A DNA stretch of 38,684 bases from Planctomycetota bacterium (GCA_016794035.1 JAEUHS010000030.1:1-38684), one strand, 5' to 3'; counted from the first letter of the stretch, positions 8,956 to 20,454 are shown. Numbers and translations are program-made. Notes: generated by a model not told the origin, from the sequence alone.

Positions 8956-10653
8956 CTACAGCATGCCGATCACGTTGCCATCGGCGTCGATGTCCATCTT
9001 CGCGCCGCCCGGCGTCTTGCCGAGGCCGGGCATCGTCATGATCGCGCCGGCCAGCGGATAGACGAACCCGGCCCCGACGGCGACGCGCGCATCGCGCACC
9101 ACGAAGCGATACCCGGTCGGCCGACCCTTGAGGTTCGGGTCGTGGCTCAGCGAGTACTGCGTCTTCGCCATGCAGATCGGGAACCGGCCGTAGCCGCGCT
9201 CCTCGAACAGCGCGAGCTGGCGCTCGGCCAGCGGTTCGTAGTCGACGCCGTCGGCGCCGTAGATCTTGGTCGCCAGCGTCTCGATCTTCTCCTTGAGGCT
9301 GGCTTCGCTCGGATACAGCAGCCGGAACGAGCTCGGCTCGTCGCAGGCCTGCACCAGCGCGTGCGCCAGCTCTTCGCCGCCCTTGCCGCCGTCGGTGAAC
9401 AGCGTCGAGACGTGCGCGGCCGACGCGCCGGCCGCGATCGCCGCCTGCGCCACGAACGCGATCTCGGCCTCGGTGTCGGTCGGGAACCGGTTGATCGCCA
9501 CCACCACCGGGATGCCGAACACGCGCACGTTCTCGATCTGCTTCTGCAGGTTGCCGATGCCGGCCTGCAGCGCGTCGAGATCCTCGCGCTGCAGACCCTC
9601 GGGCAGCGGCTTGCCGGCCTTGATCTCGAACCGACCGCTGTGCATCTTCAGCGCGCGCACGGTCGCGACCAGCAGCGCCGCGTCGGGCCGCAGGCCCGAG
9701 GCGCGGCACTTGATGTCGAAGAACTTCTCGGCGCCCATGTCGGCGCCGAAGCCGGCCTCGGTGACGACGAAGTCGAGCCCGCGCAGCGCGACCAGGTCGG
9801 CGACGATCGAACTGTTGCCGTGGGCGATGTTCGCGAACGGGCCGGTGTGCACCAGCGCCGGCGTGCCCTCGAGCGTCTGCATCAGCGTCGGCTTCAGCGC
9901 GTCCTTGAGGATCGCGGTCATCGCGCCCGCCGCCTGCAGATCGTCGGCGGTGACCGCGCGGCCGTCCTTGGCGTAGCCGACGACCATCGCGCCGAGCCGC
10001 CGGCGCAGGTCGTGGATGTCCTTGGCGAGGCCGAGGATCGCCATGATCTCGCTGGCCGAGGTGATGTCGAAGCCGGTGCGGCGCGGCGTGCCGTTCTTGT
10101 CCCCGCCGTGCGCGACCTCGATCTCGCGCAGCGCGCGGTCGTTCATGTCGATCACCCGGCGCCAGCTGATCTGCTCGAGGTCGAGGCCGAGCTCGTTGCC
10201 GTGGAACAGGTGCGCGTCGAGGAACGCCGCGCACAGGTTGTGCGCCGCCGTGACCGCGTGGAAGTCGCCGGTCAGGTGCAGGTTCAGCTCCTCGGGCGGC
10301 ACGACCTGCGAGTAGCCGCCGCCGGCGGCGCCGCCCTTGATGCCGAACACCGGTCCCATCGACGGCTGCCGGATCACGCAGCAGGCGCGCTTGCCGATCC
10401 GGTTCAGCGCCTGCGAGATGCCGACCGTGTGCACGGTCTTGCCCTCGCCGAGCGGCGTCGGCGTGATCGCGGTGACGACCACGTACTTGCCGGGCTTGCG
10501 CGTCGCCGGCTGCTGCAGCAGGTCGAGCCGGACCTTGGCCTTGGTGTGGCCGTAGGGCTCGAGGTCGTCGGCGGTGAGACCCATGACGCGCGCCACTTCG
10601 GAGAGCGGCCGCAGCGGGATCGAACGGGCGATGGTGAGGTCGTTGAGGGACAT
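8956..10653 (-). CDS. fhs: Formate-tetrahydrofolate ligase
   Basis: This enzyme makes 10-formyl-tetrahydrofolate from formate, THF and ATP, feeding one-carbon metabolism. The 565-residue protein begins MSLNDLTIARSIPLRPLSEVA. It carries the P-loop-like motif TPTPLGEGKT at residues 64-73, VIRQPSMGPVFGIKGGAAGGG, the LHLTGDFHAV segment, and the C-terminal PLAGAIMTMPGLGKTPGGAKMDID. All are hallmarks of the family and the length is typical (about 555-560). It lies 59 bases downstream of the glycosyltransferase on the same strand but is functionally unrelated to it, so it may have its own promoter. The Shine-Dalgarno is weak. Confidence 0.96.
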   Translation of the reverse strand: MSLNDLTIARSIPLRPLSEVARVMGLTADDLEPYGHTKAKVRLDLLQQPATRKPGKYVVVTAITPTPLGEGKTVHTVGISQALNRIGKRACCVIRQPSMGPVFGIKGGAAGGGYSQVVPPEELNLHLTGDFHAVTAAHNLCAAFLDAHLFHGNELGLDLEQISWRRVIDMNDRALREIEVAHGGDKNGTPRRTGFDITSASEIMAILGLAKDIHDLRRRLGAMVVGYAKDGRAVTADDLQAAGAMTAILKDALKPTLMQTLEGTPALVHTGPFANIAHGNSSIVADLVALRGLDFVVTEAGFGADMGAEKFFDIKCRASGLRPDAALLVATVRALKMHSGRFEIKAGKPLPEGLQREDLDALQAGIGNLQKQIENVRVFGIPVVVAINRFPTDTEAEIAFVAQAAIAAGASAAHVSTLFTDGGKGGEELAHALVQACDEPSSFRLLYPSEASLKEKIETLATKIYGADGVDYEPLAERQLALFEERGYGRFPICMAKTQYSLSHDPNLKGRPTGYRFVVRDARVAVGAGFVYPLAGAIMTMPGLGKTPGGAKMDIDADGNVIGML

Positions 10654-10712
10654 CGGCGGCGAGGCACCATAGCGGCGCGGCGCGGGCGCGGCCACGGCGC
10701 GATGCCGAACCG

Positions 10713-11792
10713 TCAGCGCCCGCCGGCGGCGACCTGCTCGTAGAGCTGCACGAACCGGCCCAGGCACCGGCCCGCTTCGTAGCGCTGTTCGACGCGGCGG
10801 CGGTTGGCGGCGCCGAGCGTCTGCCGCAGCCCGGCGTCGGCCGCGACGCGGCGCAGCGCCGCCGCCAGCGCCTCGGCATCGCCCGGCGGCACGATGCACG
10901 GCGCCGCCTCGTCGGGCAGGATCGTGCGCACGTCGCCGACGTCGGTCGCGACGACCGGCAGGCCGCAGGCCATCGCCTCGAGCAGCGCGATCGGCATCTG
11001 CTCGGTGCGCGACGACAACACGAACACCGACATCGCCGCGTAGTGCGGCGCGGTGTCCTGCACCGGCCCCGTGAACTGCGTGCGCCCGTCGACGCCGAGT
11101 TCGCGCGCGCGGGTGCGCAGCGCGTCGGCGAGCGGGCCGCCGCCGACCAGACACAGCCGCGCGTCGCCGCCGAGTCCGGCGAAGGCGCGCAGCAGCGTGG
11201 CGTGGTCCTTCTCGCCGCGCAGCCCGCCGACGGTGCCGAGCACCAGCCGGGCCGGCGGCGCCGCGGGACGGAAGCGCTGCAGATCGACGCCGTTCGGGAA
11301 GTGGTGCACCTGCGCGGCCGGCAGCCGCCACTCGGTCGCGGCGATGCGCTGCAGCACCAGCGACGGCACGACGACCGGCACGCCGCGCAGCGCGAGACGC
11401 CGCAGCCACGACCGCCGCCGCAGCCGCCGCTGCGCCTCCTCGGGGCCGAAGCCGTCCTCGTGGTGCACCAGCGGCAGGCCGAGCGCGCGCGCGGCGATCG
11501 CGCTCTCGATCGCGCCCCAGTTGTAGGTCAACACGAGGTCGGGTCGCTGGGCGCGCAACCAGGTCCGCAGCGCGCGCACGTTGGCGAACAGGCCGCCGCG
11601 CCGCGGCGGCGGCACCAGTTCGACCGGCACCTGCGCCGGCAACTGCGCGGCCGCGTCGGTGCAGCCGTCCATCGCCAGCACGACGTGCTCGTGACCCGCT
11701 CCGAGCCGCGCCAGCAGCTGCACCGCGCGCACCTGCGGCCCGCCGGCGCCGAACGTCGCGAACACGTGTACGAAGCGGCGCGCGGCGCTCAT
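10713..11792 (-). CDS. GT4-family glycosyltransferase
   Basis: The 359-residue protein has the GT-B layout. The N-terminal domain opens with RFVHVFATFGAGGPQVRA, a sugar-acceptor-side Rossmann motif of GT4 enzymes. The C-terminal nucleotide-sugar domain has VLGTVGGLRGEKDHATLLRA near residue 204 and the E-x7-E signature TEQMPIALLEAMACGLPV near residue 284. It should transfer a sugar from an activated donor to a lipid- or saccharide-linked acceptor at the cytoplasmic membrane; donor and acceptor cannot be read from sequence. Its ATG overlaps the stop of the upstream oxidoreductase-epimerase fusion (ATGA), so the two probably work together in making a surface saccharide. Confidence 0.88.
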   Translation of the reverse strand: MSAARRFVHVFATFGAGGPQVRAVQLLARLGAGHEHVVLAMDGCTDAAAQLPAQVPVELVPPPRRGGLFANVRALRTWLRAQRPDLVLTYNWGAIESAIAARALGLPLVHHEDGFGPEEAQRRLRRRSWLRRLALRGVPVVVPSLVLQRIAATEWRLPAAQVHHFPNGVDLQRFRPAAPPARLVLGTVGGLRGEKDHATLLRAFAGLGGDARLCLVGGGPLADALRTRARELGVDGRTQFTGPVQDTAPHYAAMSVFVLSSRTEQMPIALLEAMACGLPVVATDVGDVRTILPDEAAPCIVPPGDAEALAAALRRVAADAGLRQTLGAANRRRVEQRYEAGRCLGRFVQLYEQVAAGGR

Positions 11793-13939
11793 CGTCCCGG
11801 CTCGGCGAACACGCGCCCGAGGAAGCGCGTGCGATCCGTCTCCGGCGCGAAGCCCAGGTCGCGCCTGGCGTCGTCGCACGCGAGCGCGGTGCGGAAGCTG
11901 CGCGACGCGAGATCGCGATAGGCCGGCCACTGGCGCGGCCGCCGGGCGGCGGTCTTGACCAGGTACTTGCCGAACTCCTGCAGCCACATCCACCACAACC
12001 AGGTCGCATGGAAGTGGTAGTCGCGGCCCGTGCGCCGCGCCATCTCGGCCACGTAGTCGCGCGCGCACAGCCGCACGTCGCCGGCGAGGTTGTAGTCGCG
12101 CCCGGCCGCCGCCGGGGCGTCGAGCGCGGCGACCAGGCCCGCGGCGCAGTCGTCGGCGAGCACGAACGGCAGCGGGTGCGCGCCGCGGCCCCAGCCGACA
12201 CAGTGGTTGTCGCGCACCCAGAGACCGACGCCGGAGTGTTCGCGCAGCCCGTCGTCGCCGACGACGATCGCCGGCCGCACGATGGTCACCGGCAGCCCCG
12301 CCGCGCGCAGCGTGCGCAGTTCGTGTTCGGCGGCGATCTTGCCGCGCGCGTACGGCCCGCGTGCCCGCGGCTTTCGGTCGGGGCCGACCGAGCCGTCGAT
12401 CGAGCCGCGCCCACCGAGCCACAGCGCCGCCGTGCTGCTGGTGTAGACCAGCCGCTGCACGCCCGCCGCCTCGGCCGCCTCGCCGGCGGCGCGCACCGCC
12501 GCGGCCATCGTGCGCTCGACCGCCGCCGCATCGTCGCCGGCGACGGTCGCCAGGTGCAGCACGGACGCCGCACCGGCGAACGCGAGCGCCAGCACCTGCG
12601 GATCCGCCGCGTCCCCCGCGAACACGCGCACCGAACCGTCGCGCAGTTCCGCCGGCAGCAGCTGCGGCTTGCGCACCACCAGCGTCAGCGGCCGCCCGGC
12701 CGCGCGCAGGCGCTGCACGCAGCGGCGGCCGAGGAAGCCGGTGCCGCCGAGCACCACCACTTCGCCGGGACGCGCCGGCCGCGGCGCGGGCAGCGGCGGC
12801 GGCGGCGGCGGCGGCTCGGTGCTCGCCCCCGCCGCGCGCGCCGCGGCCTCGCACAGCGCCAGCACGTCGTGCGCCGCCGCGGCCGAGGCCGGCCCCGGCA
12901 GCGGCGCGGCGCCACGCACCGCGCCGTGGAACGCGCGCAGCGAATCGCGCATGCCGCGCAGGAACGGATCGTCGGGGAACGCGAGGCCGAACAGGCCGAC
13001 CCCGTAGCCGGCGACGGTGGCGACCGCGCGACCGCCGAGGTGCAGCGCACCGCCGGCGAGGTTCCTGCCGTGGTCGAGGAAGTCGAGCCAGCGCGTCTTG
13101 CGCCGCAGCCAGCAGCTGCCGCGCTGCAGGTCGAGCCAGGCCGAACCGTCGCTGCCGATCGCCTGCACCGTGGTCTCCTGCCAGGTCTTGCCGAACGCCA
13201 TGCGCACGCCGGCGGTGCCACGTTCGCAGTCGAGCTGCAGGTGCCAGTCGTCGGCGAACGCGACGCCGTTGGCCAGCCGCCGCACGGGACCGCGCAGCAC
13301 GCGCACGTCGCGGCACGGGCCGAGCAGCGACCACAGCATCGAGAACAGGTGCACACCCTGTTCCCAGAGGATGTTCGCCTCGGTCTGGAACATGAAGTGG
13401 CCGACGTCGCCGCTCTGCAGCTGGCGCAGCGGCACGTGGTGCTGGATCGCCACGTGTTCGAGGCGGCCGAGCCGGCCGGCGGCCAGGTGCTGCTGCAGCC
13501 GCGCCACGGCCGGATGGAACGTCTGGTTGTGGTTGACCGCCAGCACCAGGCCCCGGTCGCCGGCGAGCGCCTGCAGCTGCGCGACCTCGCCGCTGCGCAG
13601 CACCAGCGGCTTCTCGACCAGCACGTGCACCCCGGCCGCGAGGCAGCTGCGGGCGACCGCGAGGTGCGCCGCCGGCGGCACCAGCACGTGCACCGCATCG
13701 ACGTCACCGGTCGCCAGCAGATCGGCCACCGCGGTCGTGACCCTGGGCACGCCATGGCGCCGAGCCAGCCGTTCGGCGCGTCCCGCCACCGCGTCGCACA
13801 GCGCGACGACCTCGACCCCCGGCACCGCGCGCAGCACCTGCAGATGCACGTCGGCGATGAAGCCGCTGCCGACGAGCGCGGTGCGGGTGGCGCGGCCGCA
13901 CGCGGGACGTCGTGGCTCGGGCGCAGTTCGATTCGTCAA
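11789..13939 (-). CDS. Fusion: Gfo/Idh/MocA oxidoreductase + NAD-dependent epimerase/dehydratase (SDR)
   Basis: Two NAD(P)-dependent sugar-modifying enzymes are joined in one chain of about 716 residues. The first half (about 18-370) is a Gfo/Idh/MocA dehydrogenase with TALVGSGFIADVH at the NAD fold and the EKP motif near residues 109-111. A linker with seven prolines in a row (about 375-391) follows. The second half (about 392-716) is an extended SDR with GGTGFLG near residues 398-404 and the catalytic Y-x3-K in GPYARGKIAAE (about Y530, K534). The start is uncertain. An ATG at 14026 is in frame, but codons between it and about 13890 have many A/T third bases, unlike the rest of the gene, so I prefer the TTG at 13939. 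Coupled to the glycosyltransferase by ATGA. Substrate unknown, probably a nucleotide sugar or sugar-linked lipid. Confidence 0.85.
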   Translation of the reverse strand: MTNRTAPEPRRPACGRATRTALVGSGFIADVHLQVLRAVPGVEVVALCDAVAGRAERLARRHGVPRVTTAVADLLATGDVDAVHVLVPPAAHLAVARSCLAAGVHVLVEKPLVLRSGEVAQLQALAGDRGLVLAVNHNQTFHPAVARLQQHLAAGRLGRLEHVAIQHHVPLRQLQSGDVGHFMFQTEANILWEQGVHLFSMLWSLLGPCRDVRVLRGPVRRLANGVAFADDWHLQLDCERGTAGVRMAFGKTWQETTVQAIGSDGSAWLDLQRGSCWLRRKTRWLDFLDHGRNLAGGALHLGGRAVATVAGYGVGLFGLAFPDDPFLRGMRDSLRAFHGAVRGAAPLPGPASAAAAHDVLALCEAAARAAGASTEPPPPPPPLPAPRPARPGEVVVLGGTGFLGRRCVQRLRAAGRPLTLVVRKPQLLPAELRDGSVRVFAGDAADPQVLALAFAGAASVLHLATVAGDDAAAVERTMAAAVRAAGEAAEAAGVQRLVYTSSTAALWLGGRGSIDGSVGPDRKPRARGPYARGKIAAEHELRTLRAAGLPVTIVRPAIVVGDDGLREHSGVGLWVRDNHCVGWGRGAHPLPFVLADDCAAGLVAALDAPAAAGRDYNLAGDVRLCARDYVAEMARRTGRDYHFHATWLWWMWLQEFGKYLVKTAARRPRQWPAYRDLASRSFRTALACDDARRDLGFAPETDRTRFLGRVFAEPGR

Positions 13940-14037
13940 GCGTCGCTCACGGTCCGGATCGGCTGCGGATACTGCGGCACCGGTCGCCGCGGCGCAACGG
14001 TGGCGTTGGCCGCGCGCGAGCCGCATGATCCCGCCGC

Positions 14038-16242
14038 ATGACGCCGCTGCGCCGAGGCCTCGTTCCGCTGCTGCTGCTGACCGCCGCGCTGGCGGCGCCG
14101 ATCAGGACCCAGGCGGCGCCGACGACCTCGGCGCCGACGCTGTCGCTGGCGACGGTGCTGAAGCGCAGTCGCGAACTGACGCGCGAACTGCCGCGCGTGC
14201 TCTGGCTGCCCGGCGGTCACGAGGCGACGGTCGTGCTGACGGCCGCCGACGGCAGCCAGACGCTGCACCGCACCGGCGAGGCCGGCGTCGACGGCGAGCC
14301 GCTGCTGACCGCCGCGCAGCTGCGCAAGCTGCTCGGCGCCGAGGCCGAGAAGGGGCCCGCCCGGTTTCCGGCCCTGCGCTGGCTCGACCGCGACACGCTG
14401 CGCGTCGAGAGCGGCGAACGGCTGCTGCAGGTGACGCTGGCAGCCGAGCCGAGCGTGACCACGCTGCTGACCTGGGCCGCGCCGACCGCCGCCGACAGCG
14501 TGCCGCCGGCGTTCGCCCCCGACGACCGGCACGTCGCCCACGTGCGCGACCACGAGCTGTGGCTGAGCGACCGCGAGGGTCGCGCGCGCCGGCTGACGTT
14601 CGACGGCAGCGACGACATCGCCTACGGCACCGCCGCCCACCGCGCCGAGTTCGGCATCACCAGCGGGCTGTTCTGGAGCCCCGACGCACGCTTCCTGTGC
14701 TTCTCGCGCGAGGACCTGCGGCCGATCGCGCCGTATCCGTACCAGGACCTCGCCGCGATGCCGCCGCGCCCGGTCCCGGGTCGCTACCCGATGGCGGGCA
14801 GCACCCATTCGCGCGTGCAGCTGGGCATCTGCGACACCCAGGACCACTCGATCCACTGGCTCGAACACGACCCCGCCGAGGACGTCTACTGGACCAACGT
14901 GACGTTCGACCGCGACGGCACGCTCGTCGTCGCCCGCGTCGGCCGCAGCCAGGACCAGATGGAACTGGTGCGCTACGACGCGACGACCGGCCGGCGCCTG
15001 GCGACGCTGCTCGACGAACGCGACGCCGAATGGGTCGAACCCGAGCACGGCCCGACCTTCCTGGCCGACGGCCGGTTCCTGTGGTGGTCGTCGCGCAACG
15101 GCCACCGCCACCTGTGGCTGCACGAACGCGACGGCACCCTGGTGCACCAGGTGACCAAGGGCGCGTTCGACGTGCAGCAGCTGCTCGCCGTCGATCCGGC
15201 CGGCACGACCGTGTGGTTCGAGGCGTCGGGCGAAGACCCGCGCCAGCGGCACCTGTTCGCGGCGGCGATCGACGGCGACGAGATCCGCCAGATCACGCGC
15301 GAACGTGGCAGCCACCGCAGCGACCTCGCCCCGGACGCGACCCGCGCCGCCATCGTCTGGTCCAACCTCGAGACGCCACCGGGCGCGCGGCTGCTCGACC
15401 TGCGCAGCGGCGCCGCCGTGTCGCTGCCGCAGCCACCCGATCCGCTGGCGACGTTCGCGCTGCCGACCCAGCGCATGTTCCAGGTCAAGACCGACGACGA
15501 CACCGTGCTCTACGGCCATCTGGCGCTGCCGCCCGACCTCGCCGAGGGCCAGCGCTGCCCGGTGCTGCTGTACGTCTACGGCGGCCCCCACGTGCAGCTC
15601 GTCACCGACGAGTGGTTCGGCGGCGCGCCGCTGTGGCTGCAGGCGTTCGCCAGCGAGGGCTACGTCGTCTGCCGCCTCGACAACCGCGGCACGCCGAACC
15701 GCGGCATCGACTTCGAGCAGACCGTGTTCCGGCAGCTCGGCGTGCTCGAAGTGCAGGACCAGCTGCGCGCCGTCGAGTGGCTGGCCCAGCAGCCGTTCGT
15801 CGACAAGGCACGCATCGGCGTGCACGGCTGGTCGTTCGGCGGCTACATGACCCTGCGCCTGCTGCTCGCCGCACCGACCACGTTCGCCTGCGGCGTCAGC
15901 GGCGCGCCGGTCACCGACTGGGGCCTCTACGAGACCGGCTACACCGAGCGCTACATGGACCTGCCGGCCGAGAACCCCGATGGGTACCAGGTGTCGAGCT
16001 GCCTGCCGTACGCGGGCCAGCTGCAGCGGCCGCTGCTGCTGGTGCACGGCACCGACGACCACACCGTCGTCTGGGCCCACACGCTGCAGTTCGTCGACCG
16101 CTGCATCGACGCCGGCAAGCAGCTCGACTACTTCCCGTATCCGATGCAGCAGCACGGCCTGGTCGGCAAGGACCGCGCGCACTTCCTGAACCTGCTGCAC
16201 GACTGGCTCGGCCGCCATCTGCGACCGCAGGACCGCGGGTGA
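14038..16242 (+). CDS. Secreted S9-family (DPP-IV-like) prolyl peptidase
   Basis: The 734-residue protein begins with a signal-peptide-like stretch (TPLRRGLVPLLLLTAALAAP), so it is likely periplasmic or secreted. Residues about 40-470 form a beta-propeller-like region. The C-terminal alpha/beta-hydrolase domain (about 480-734) has the catalytic serine in GWSFGGYM (S599), the aspartate in HGTDDHTV (D674) and the histidine in QQHGLV (H706), in the order Ser-Asp-His of S9 peptidases. VYGGPHVQ near residue 506 forms the oxyanion region. It probably trims peptides after proline or alanine. It is divergent from the sugar-modification pair and no partner gene is evident. Confidence 0.9.
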   Translation: MTPLRRGLVPLLLLTAALAAPIRTQAAPTTSAPTLSLATVLKRSRELTRELPRVLWLPGGHEATVVLTAADGSQTLHRTGEAGVDGEPLLTAAQLRKLLGAEAEKGPARFPALRWLDRDTLRVESGERLLQVTLAAEPSVTTLLTWAAPTAADSVPPAFAPDDRHVAHVRDHELWLSDREGRARRLTFDGSDDIAYGTAAHRAEFGITSGLFWSPDARFLCFSREDLRPIAPYPYQDLAAMPPRPVPGRYPMAGSTHSRVQLGICDTQDHSIHWLEHDPAEDVYWTNVTFDRDGTLVVARVGRSQDQMELVRYDATTGRRLATLLDERDAEWVEPEHGPTFLADGRFLWWSSRNGHRHLWLHERDGTLVHQVTKGAFDVQQLLAVDPAGTTVWFEASGEDPRQRHLFAAAIDGDEIRQITRERGSHRSDLAPDATRAAIVWSNLETPPGARLLDLRSGAAVSLPQPPDPLATFALPTQRMFQVKTDDDTVLYGHLALPPDLAEGQRCPVLLYVYGGPHVQLVTDEWFGGAPLWLQAFASEGYVVCRLDNRGTPNRGIDFEQTVFRQLGVLEVQDQLRAVEWLAQQPFVDKARIGVHGWSFGGYMTLRLLLAAPTTFACGVSGAPVTDWGLYETGYTERYMDLPAENPDGYQVSSCLPYAGQLQRPLLLVHGTDDHTVVWAHTLQFVDRCIDAGKQLDYFPYPMQQHGLVGKDRAHFLNLLHDWLGRHLRPQDRG

Positions 16243-16299
16243 GCGCGCGGCGGTTGCCGCTTCCCTTGCCTGCGGTCGCGAGCTACCTTGCGCCCGCGT

Positions 16300-16376
16300 C
16301 GGGCCGTAGCGCAGTTTGGTAGCGCGACTGGTTTGGGACCAGTAGGTCGGAGGTTCAAATCCTCTCGGCCCGACCA
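16300..16376 (+). tRNA. tRNA-Pro (TGG anticodon)
   Basis: A full cloverleaf can be drawn. The acceptor stem is CGGGCCG/CGGCCCG and the D-arm is GCGC/GCGC with AGTTTGGTA in the loop. The anticodon stem ACTGG/CCAGT has loop TTTGGGA, giving anticodon TGG, which reads CCA and other Pro codons. The T-arm is GGAGG-TTCAAAT-CCTCT. The discriminator base is A16373 and CCA (16374-16376) is encoded. The CCA also forms the start of the downstream hairpin. It is a lone tRNA gene between the peptidase and histidine kinase genes. Confidence 0.96.
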
Positions 16377-16402
16377 CTCGCGCCGCTGCGCGGCGAGAGT
16401 GG
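16374..16402 (+). terminator. Hairpin immediately after (and overlapping) the tRNA-Pro 3' end
   Basis: CCACTC (16374-16379) pairs with GAGTGG (16397-16402). After a G/A mismatch, CGCCGC (16381-16386) pairs with GCGGCG (16390-16395) around the loop TGC. The first three bases of the stem are the tRNA CCA end. There is no T-run, but the position suggests transcription termination or a processing signal. Confidence 0.5.
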
Positions 16403-16612
16403 CTGGGCCGAGGGACTTGGGGCTGGCGCCACGCTCGGCGCTGCGCGCCGCGCGGGGCTTCACCGGCAAATCCTCGAGGCAGCCGCGTTGCGCGCCGCGT
16501 GCCCGGGCACGCCGACGAGCCTGGACGAGGCAAAGCACACCCTCGGGGATGGCGCGCGGAGCCGTGGCCGGCGACGCTTCCGGCGGAGCGCCAGGGGCGT
16601 CGCGCAGGAGAC

Positions 16613-18901
<2,289 letters not shown>

Positions 18902-18920
18902 GCACCGCGACGCGGCCCCG

Positions 18921-18942
18921 GATCGCCGGGACGACGGCGGTC
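18921..18942 (+). terminator. Weak hairpin after the histidine kinase gene
   Basis: GATCGCCG (18921-18928) pairs with CGGCGGTC (18935-18942) with one G-T wobble and a 6-base loop, about 20 bases beyond the stop codon. No T-run follows. It is a possible terminator only by position. Confidence 0.25.
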
Positions 18943-19051
18943 GCCGCGACACCGAGGAACCCGGCTCGGCCCATGCGGCGCGCTTGCGGTGGGCGCGAGC
19001 GCGGGCGTAGCATGCCGCCGGCGAGGTGGCGCTCGAGCCGCACACCGCACG

Positions 19052-20428
19052 ATGACCCGCCCCCGCACCGTTCCCGTCGCCCGCGGCGACCACCTGACGC
19101 TCGACGTCGACGCGCTCGGCGACGGGCCGGACGGGCTCGGACGCGTCGGGGACTACGTCGTGTTCGTGCCCGGCGTGCTGCCCGGCGAACGCGCCGAGGT
19201 GCGCGTCACGTCGGCCAATCGCAAGTTCGCGCGCGGCGAACTGCTGGCCGTGCGGCGCGCGGCGCCCGAGCGCGTGCCGGCGCGCTGTGCCCACTTCCTC
19301 GCCTGCGGCGGCTGCCACCGCCAGCACCAGGCGTATCCGGCGCAGCTCGCCGACCGGCAGCAGCGCCTGCAGCGCGCCCTCGGCCATGCGCTGGGCGACG
19401 GCGCCCCGCGTGTGCCAGTGCCGATCGCCGGCGAGCCGTTCGGTCAGCGGCACAAGGTGGCGTTGCACCTGCGCACCGGTGACGACGGCGGCCTCCAGGC
19501 CTGCTTCCATCGGCTGCGCAGCCCCGAGCTGGTGCCGGTGCACGAGTGCCCGACCAGCCAGCCGGCCGCGTGGCGGCTGGCGCAGCAGGCCGTGCGGCTG
19601 CTGGCGACGCTGGGGCACGGCGCCTGGGACCCCGACTTCGCCCCGGACGGACTGCTGCGCAGCGTACTGGTGCGCACGACGACGACCGGCCAGGCCCAGG
19701 TGCTGGTCGTCGCCCGGCGCGCCGACGTGCCGGGGCTCGAACGAGTGCTCGGCGCCCTGCACGACGCCGGCGCCACGACGATCGCCGTCAACGGCAACGC
19801 CGGCGAGTTCTCGCAACTGCTCGGCCGCGAGACCCGGATCCTGTCCGGGCCGCCGCGCATCGAGGAACAGCTGCGCGGCCTCACCTACCTGCTGTCGCCG
19901 GACGCGTTCTTCCAGACCTCGCCGCGCGCGGCCGAACACCTCGTGCGGCTCGTCACCGAGTGGCTGGCCCCGACCCGCAGCGACGACGTCGCCGACCTCT
20001 ACTGCGGCGGCGGCCTGTTGACGCTGCCGCTGGCGCACACCGCGCGGAGCGCGTTCGGCGTCGAACTCGGCCGCCGCGCAATCCAGGACGCCGAGGCCGG
20101 CGCGCGCGCCAACGGCATCCAGAACGTGCGCTGGCGCTCGGGCCACGTCGAGAGCTGGCTCGCGGCCTGCCGCCGCGGCGAACTGCCGCGCCCGCACCTG
20201 GTCGCGATGGATCCGCCGCGCGCAGGCCTCGCGCCGGCGGTGATCGACGAACTCGCCGCGCTGCAGCCGCGCCGGCTCGCCTACGTCTCGTGCGACCTGT
20301 CGTCGCTCGGCCGTGACCTGCGGGCGCTGCAGGCGGCGGGCTTCGCGACGCGCGCGGTGCACCCCGTCGACATGTTCCCGCAGACCGCCCATCTGGAGGC
20401 CGTCGCGTGTCTGGAGCGATCGGCCTGA
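19052..20428 (+). CDS. 23S rRNA (uracil-C5)-methyltransferase, RlmD/RumA type
   Basis: The 458-residue protein has an N-terminal TRAM-like RNA-binding domain (about 8-68). The cluster-binding cysteines of the RumA group follow: C79, C85 and C88 (CAHFLACGGC), with C166 (HECP) as the fourth. The C-terminal SAM-methyltransferase domain has DLYCGGGLLTLPLA (about 326), MDPPRAGL (about 389) and the catalytic cysteine in YVSCDLSSLGRDL (about 416-428), ending in PVDMFPQTAHLEAVA. It should methylate a uracil at C5 in 23S rRNA (RlmD: U1939 in E. coli); RlmC or a related specificity cannot be excluded. It carries an Fe-S cluster, so it is a likely client of the ISC system encoded at 855-6303. Confidence 0.9.
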   Translation: MTRPRTVPVARGDHLTLDVDALGDGPDGLGRVGDYVVFVPGVLPGERAEVRVTSANRKFARGELLAVRRAAPERVPARCAHFLACGGCHRQHQAYPAQLADRQQRLQRALGHALGDGAPRVPVPIAGEPFGQRHKVALHLRTGDDGGLQACFHRLRSPELVPVHECPTSQPAAWRLAQQAVRLLATLGHGAWDPDFAPDGLLRSVLVRTTTTGQAQVLVVARRADVPGLERVLGALHDAGATTIAVNGNAGEFSQLLGRETRILSGPPRIEEQLRGLTYLLSPDAFFQTSPRAAEHLVRLVTEWLAPTRSDDVADLYCGGGLLTLPLAHTARSAFGVELGRRAIQDAEAGARANGIQNVRWRSGHVESWLAACRRGELPRPHLVAMDPPRAGLAPAVIDELAALQPRRLAYVSCDLSSLGRDLRALQAAGFATRAVHPVDMFPQTAHLEAVACLERSA

Positions 20429-20454
20429 CGACGCAGCGGCGCTATGCTGCGGCC

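Noticed and set aside
13017..16322. A 1101-residue open frame on the plus strand
   Set aside because: It is antisense to the fusion gene and then out of frame over the S9 peptidase; Arg/Pro-rich with no domain.
16288..16460. Antisense peptides over the tRNA such as GREDLNLRPTGPKPVALPNCATAR
   Set aside because: This is the familiar spurious translation of the tRNA complement, not a gene.
16356..16475. 9-base repeat CAAATCCTC in the tRNA (16356-16364) and downstream (16467-16475), possible attachment sites
   Set aside because: Too short, and no integrase or mobile genes lie nearby.
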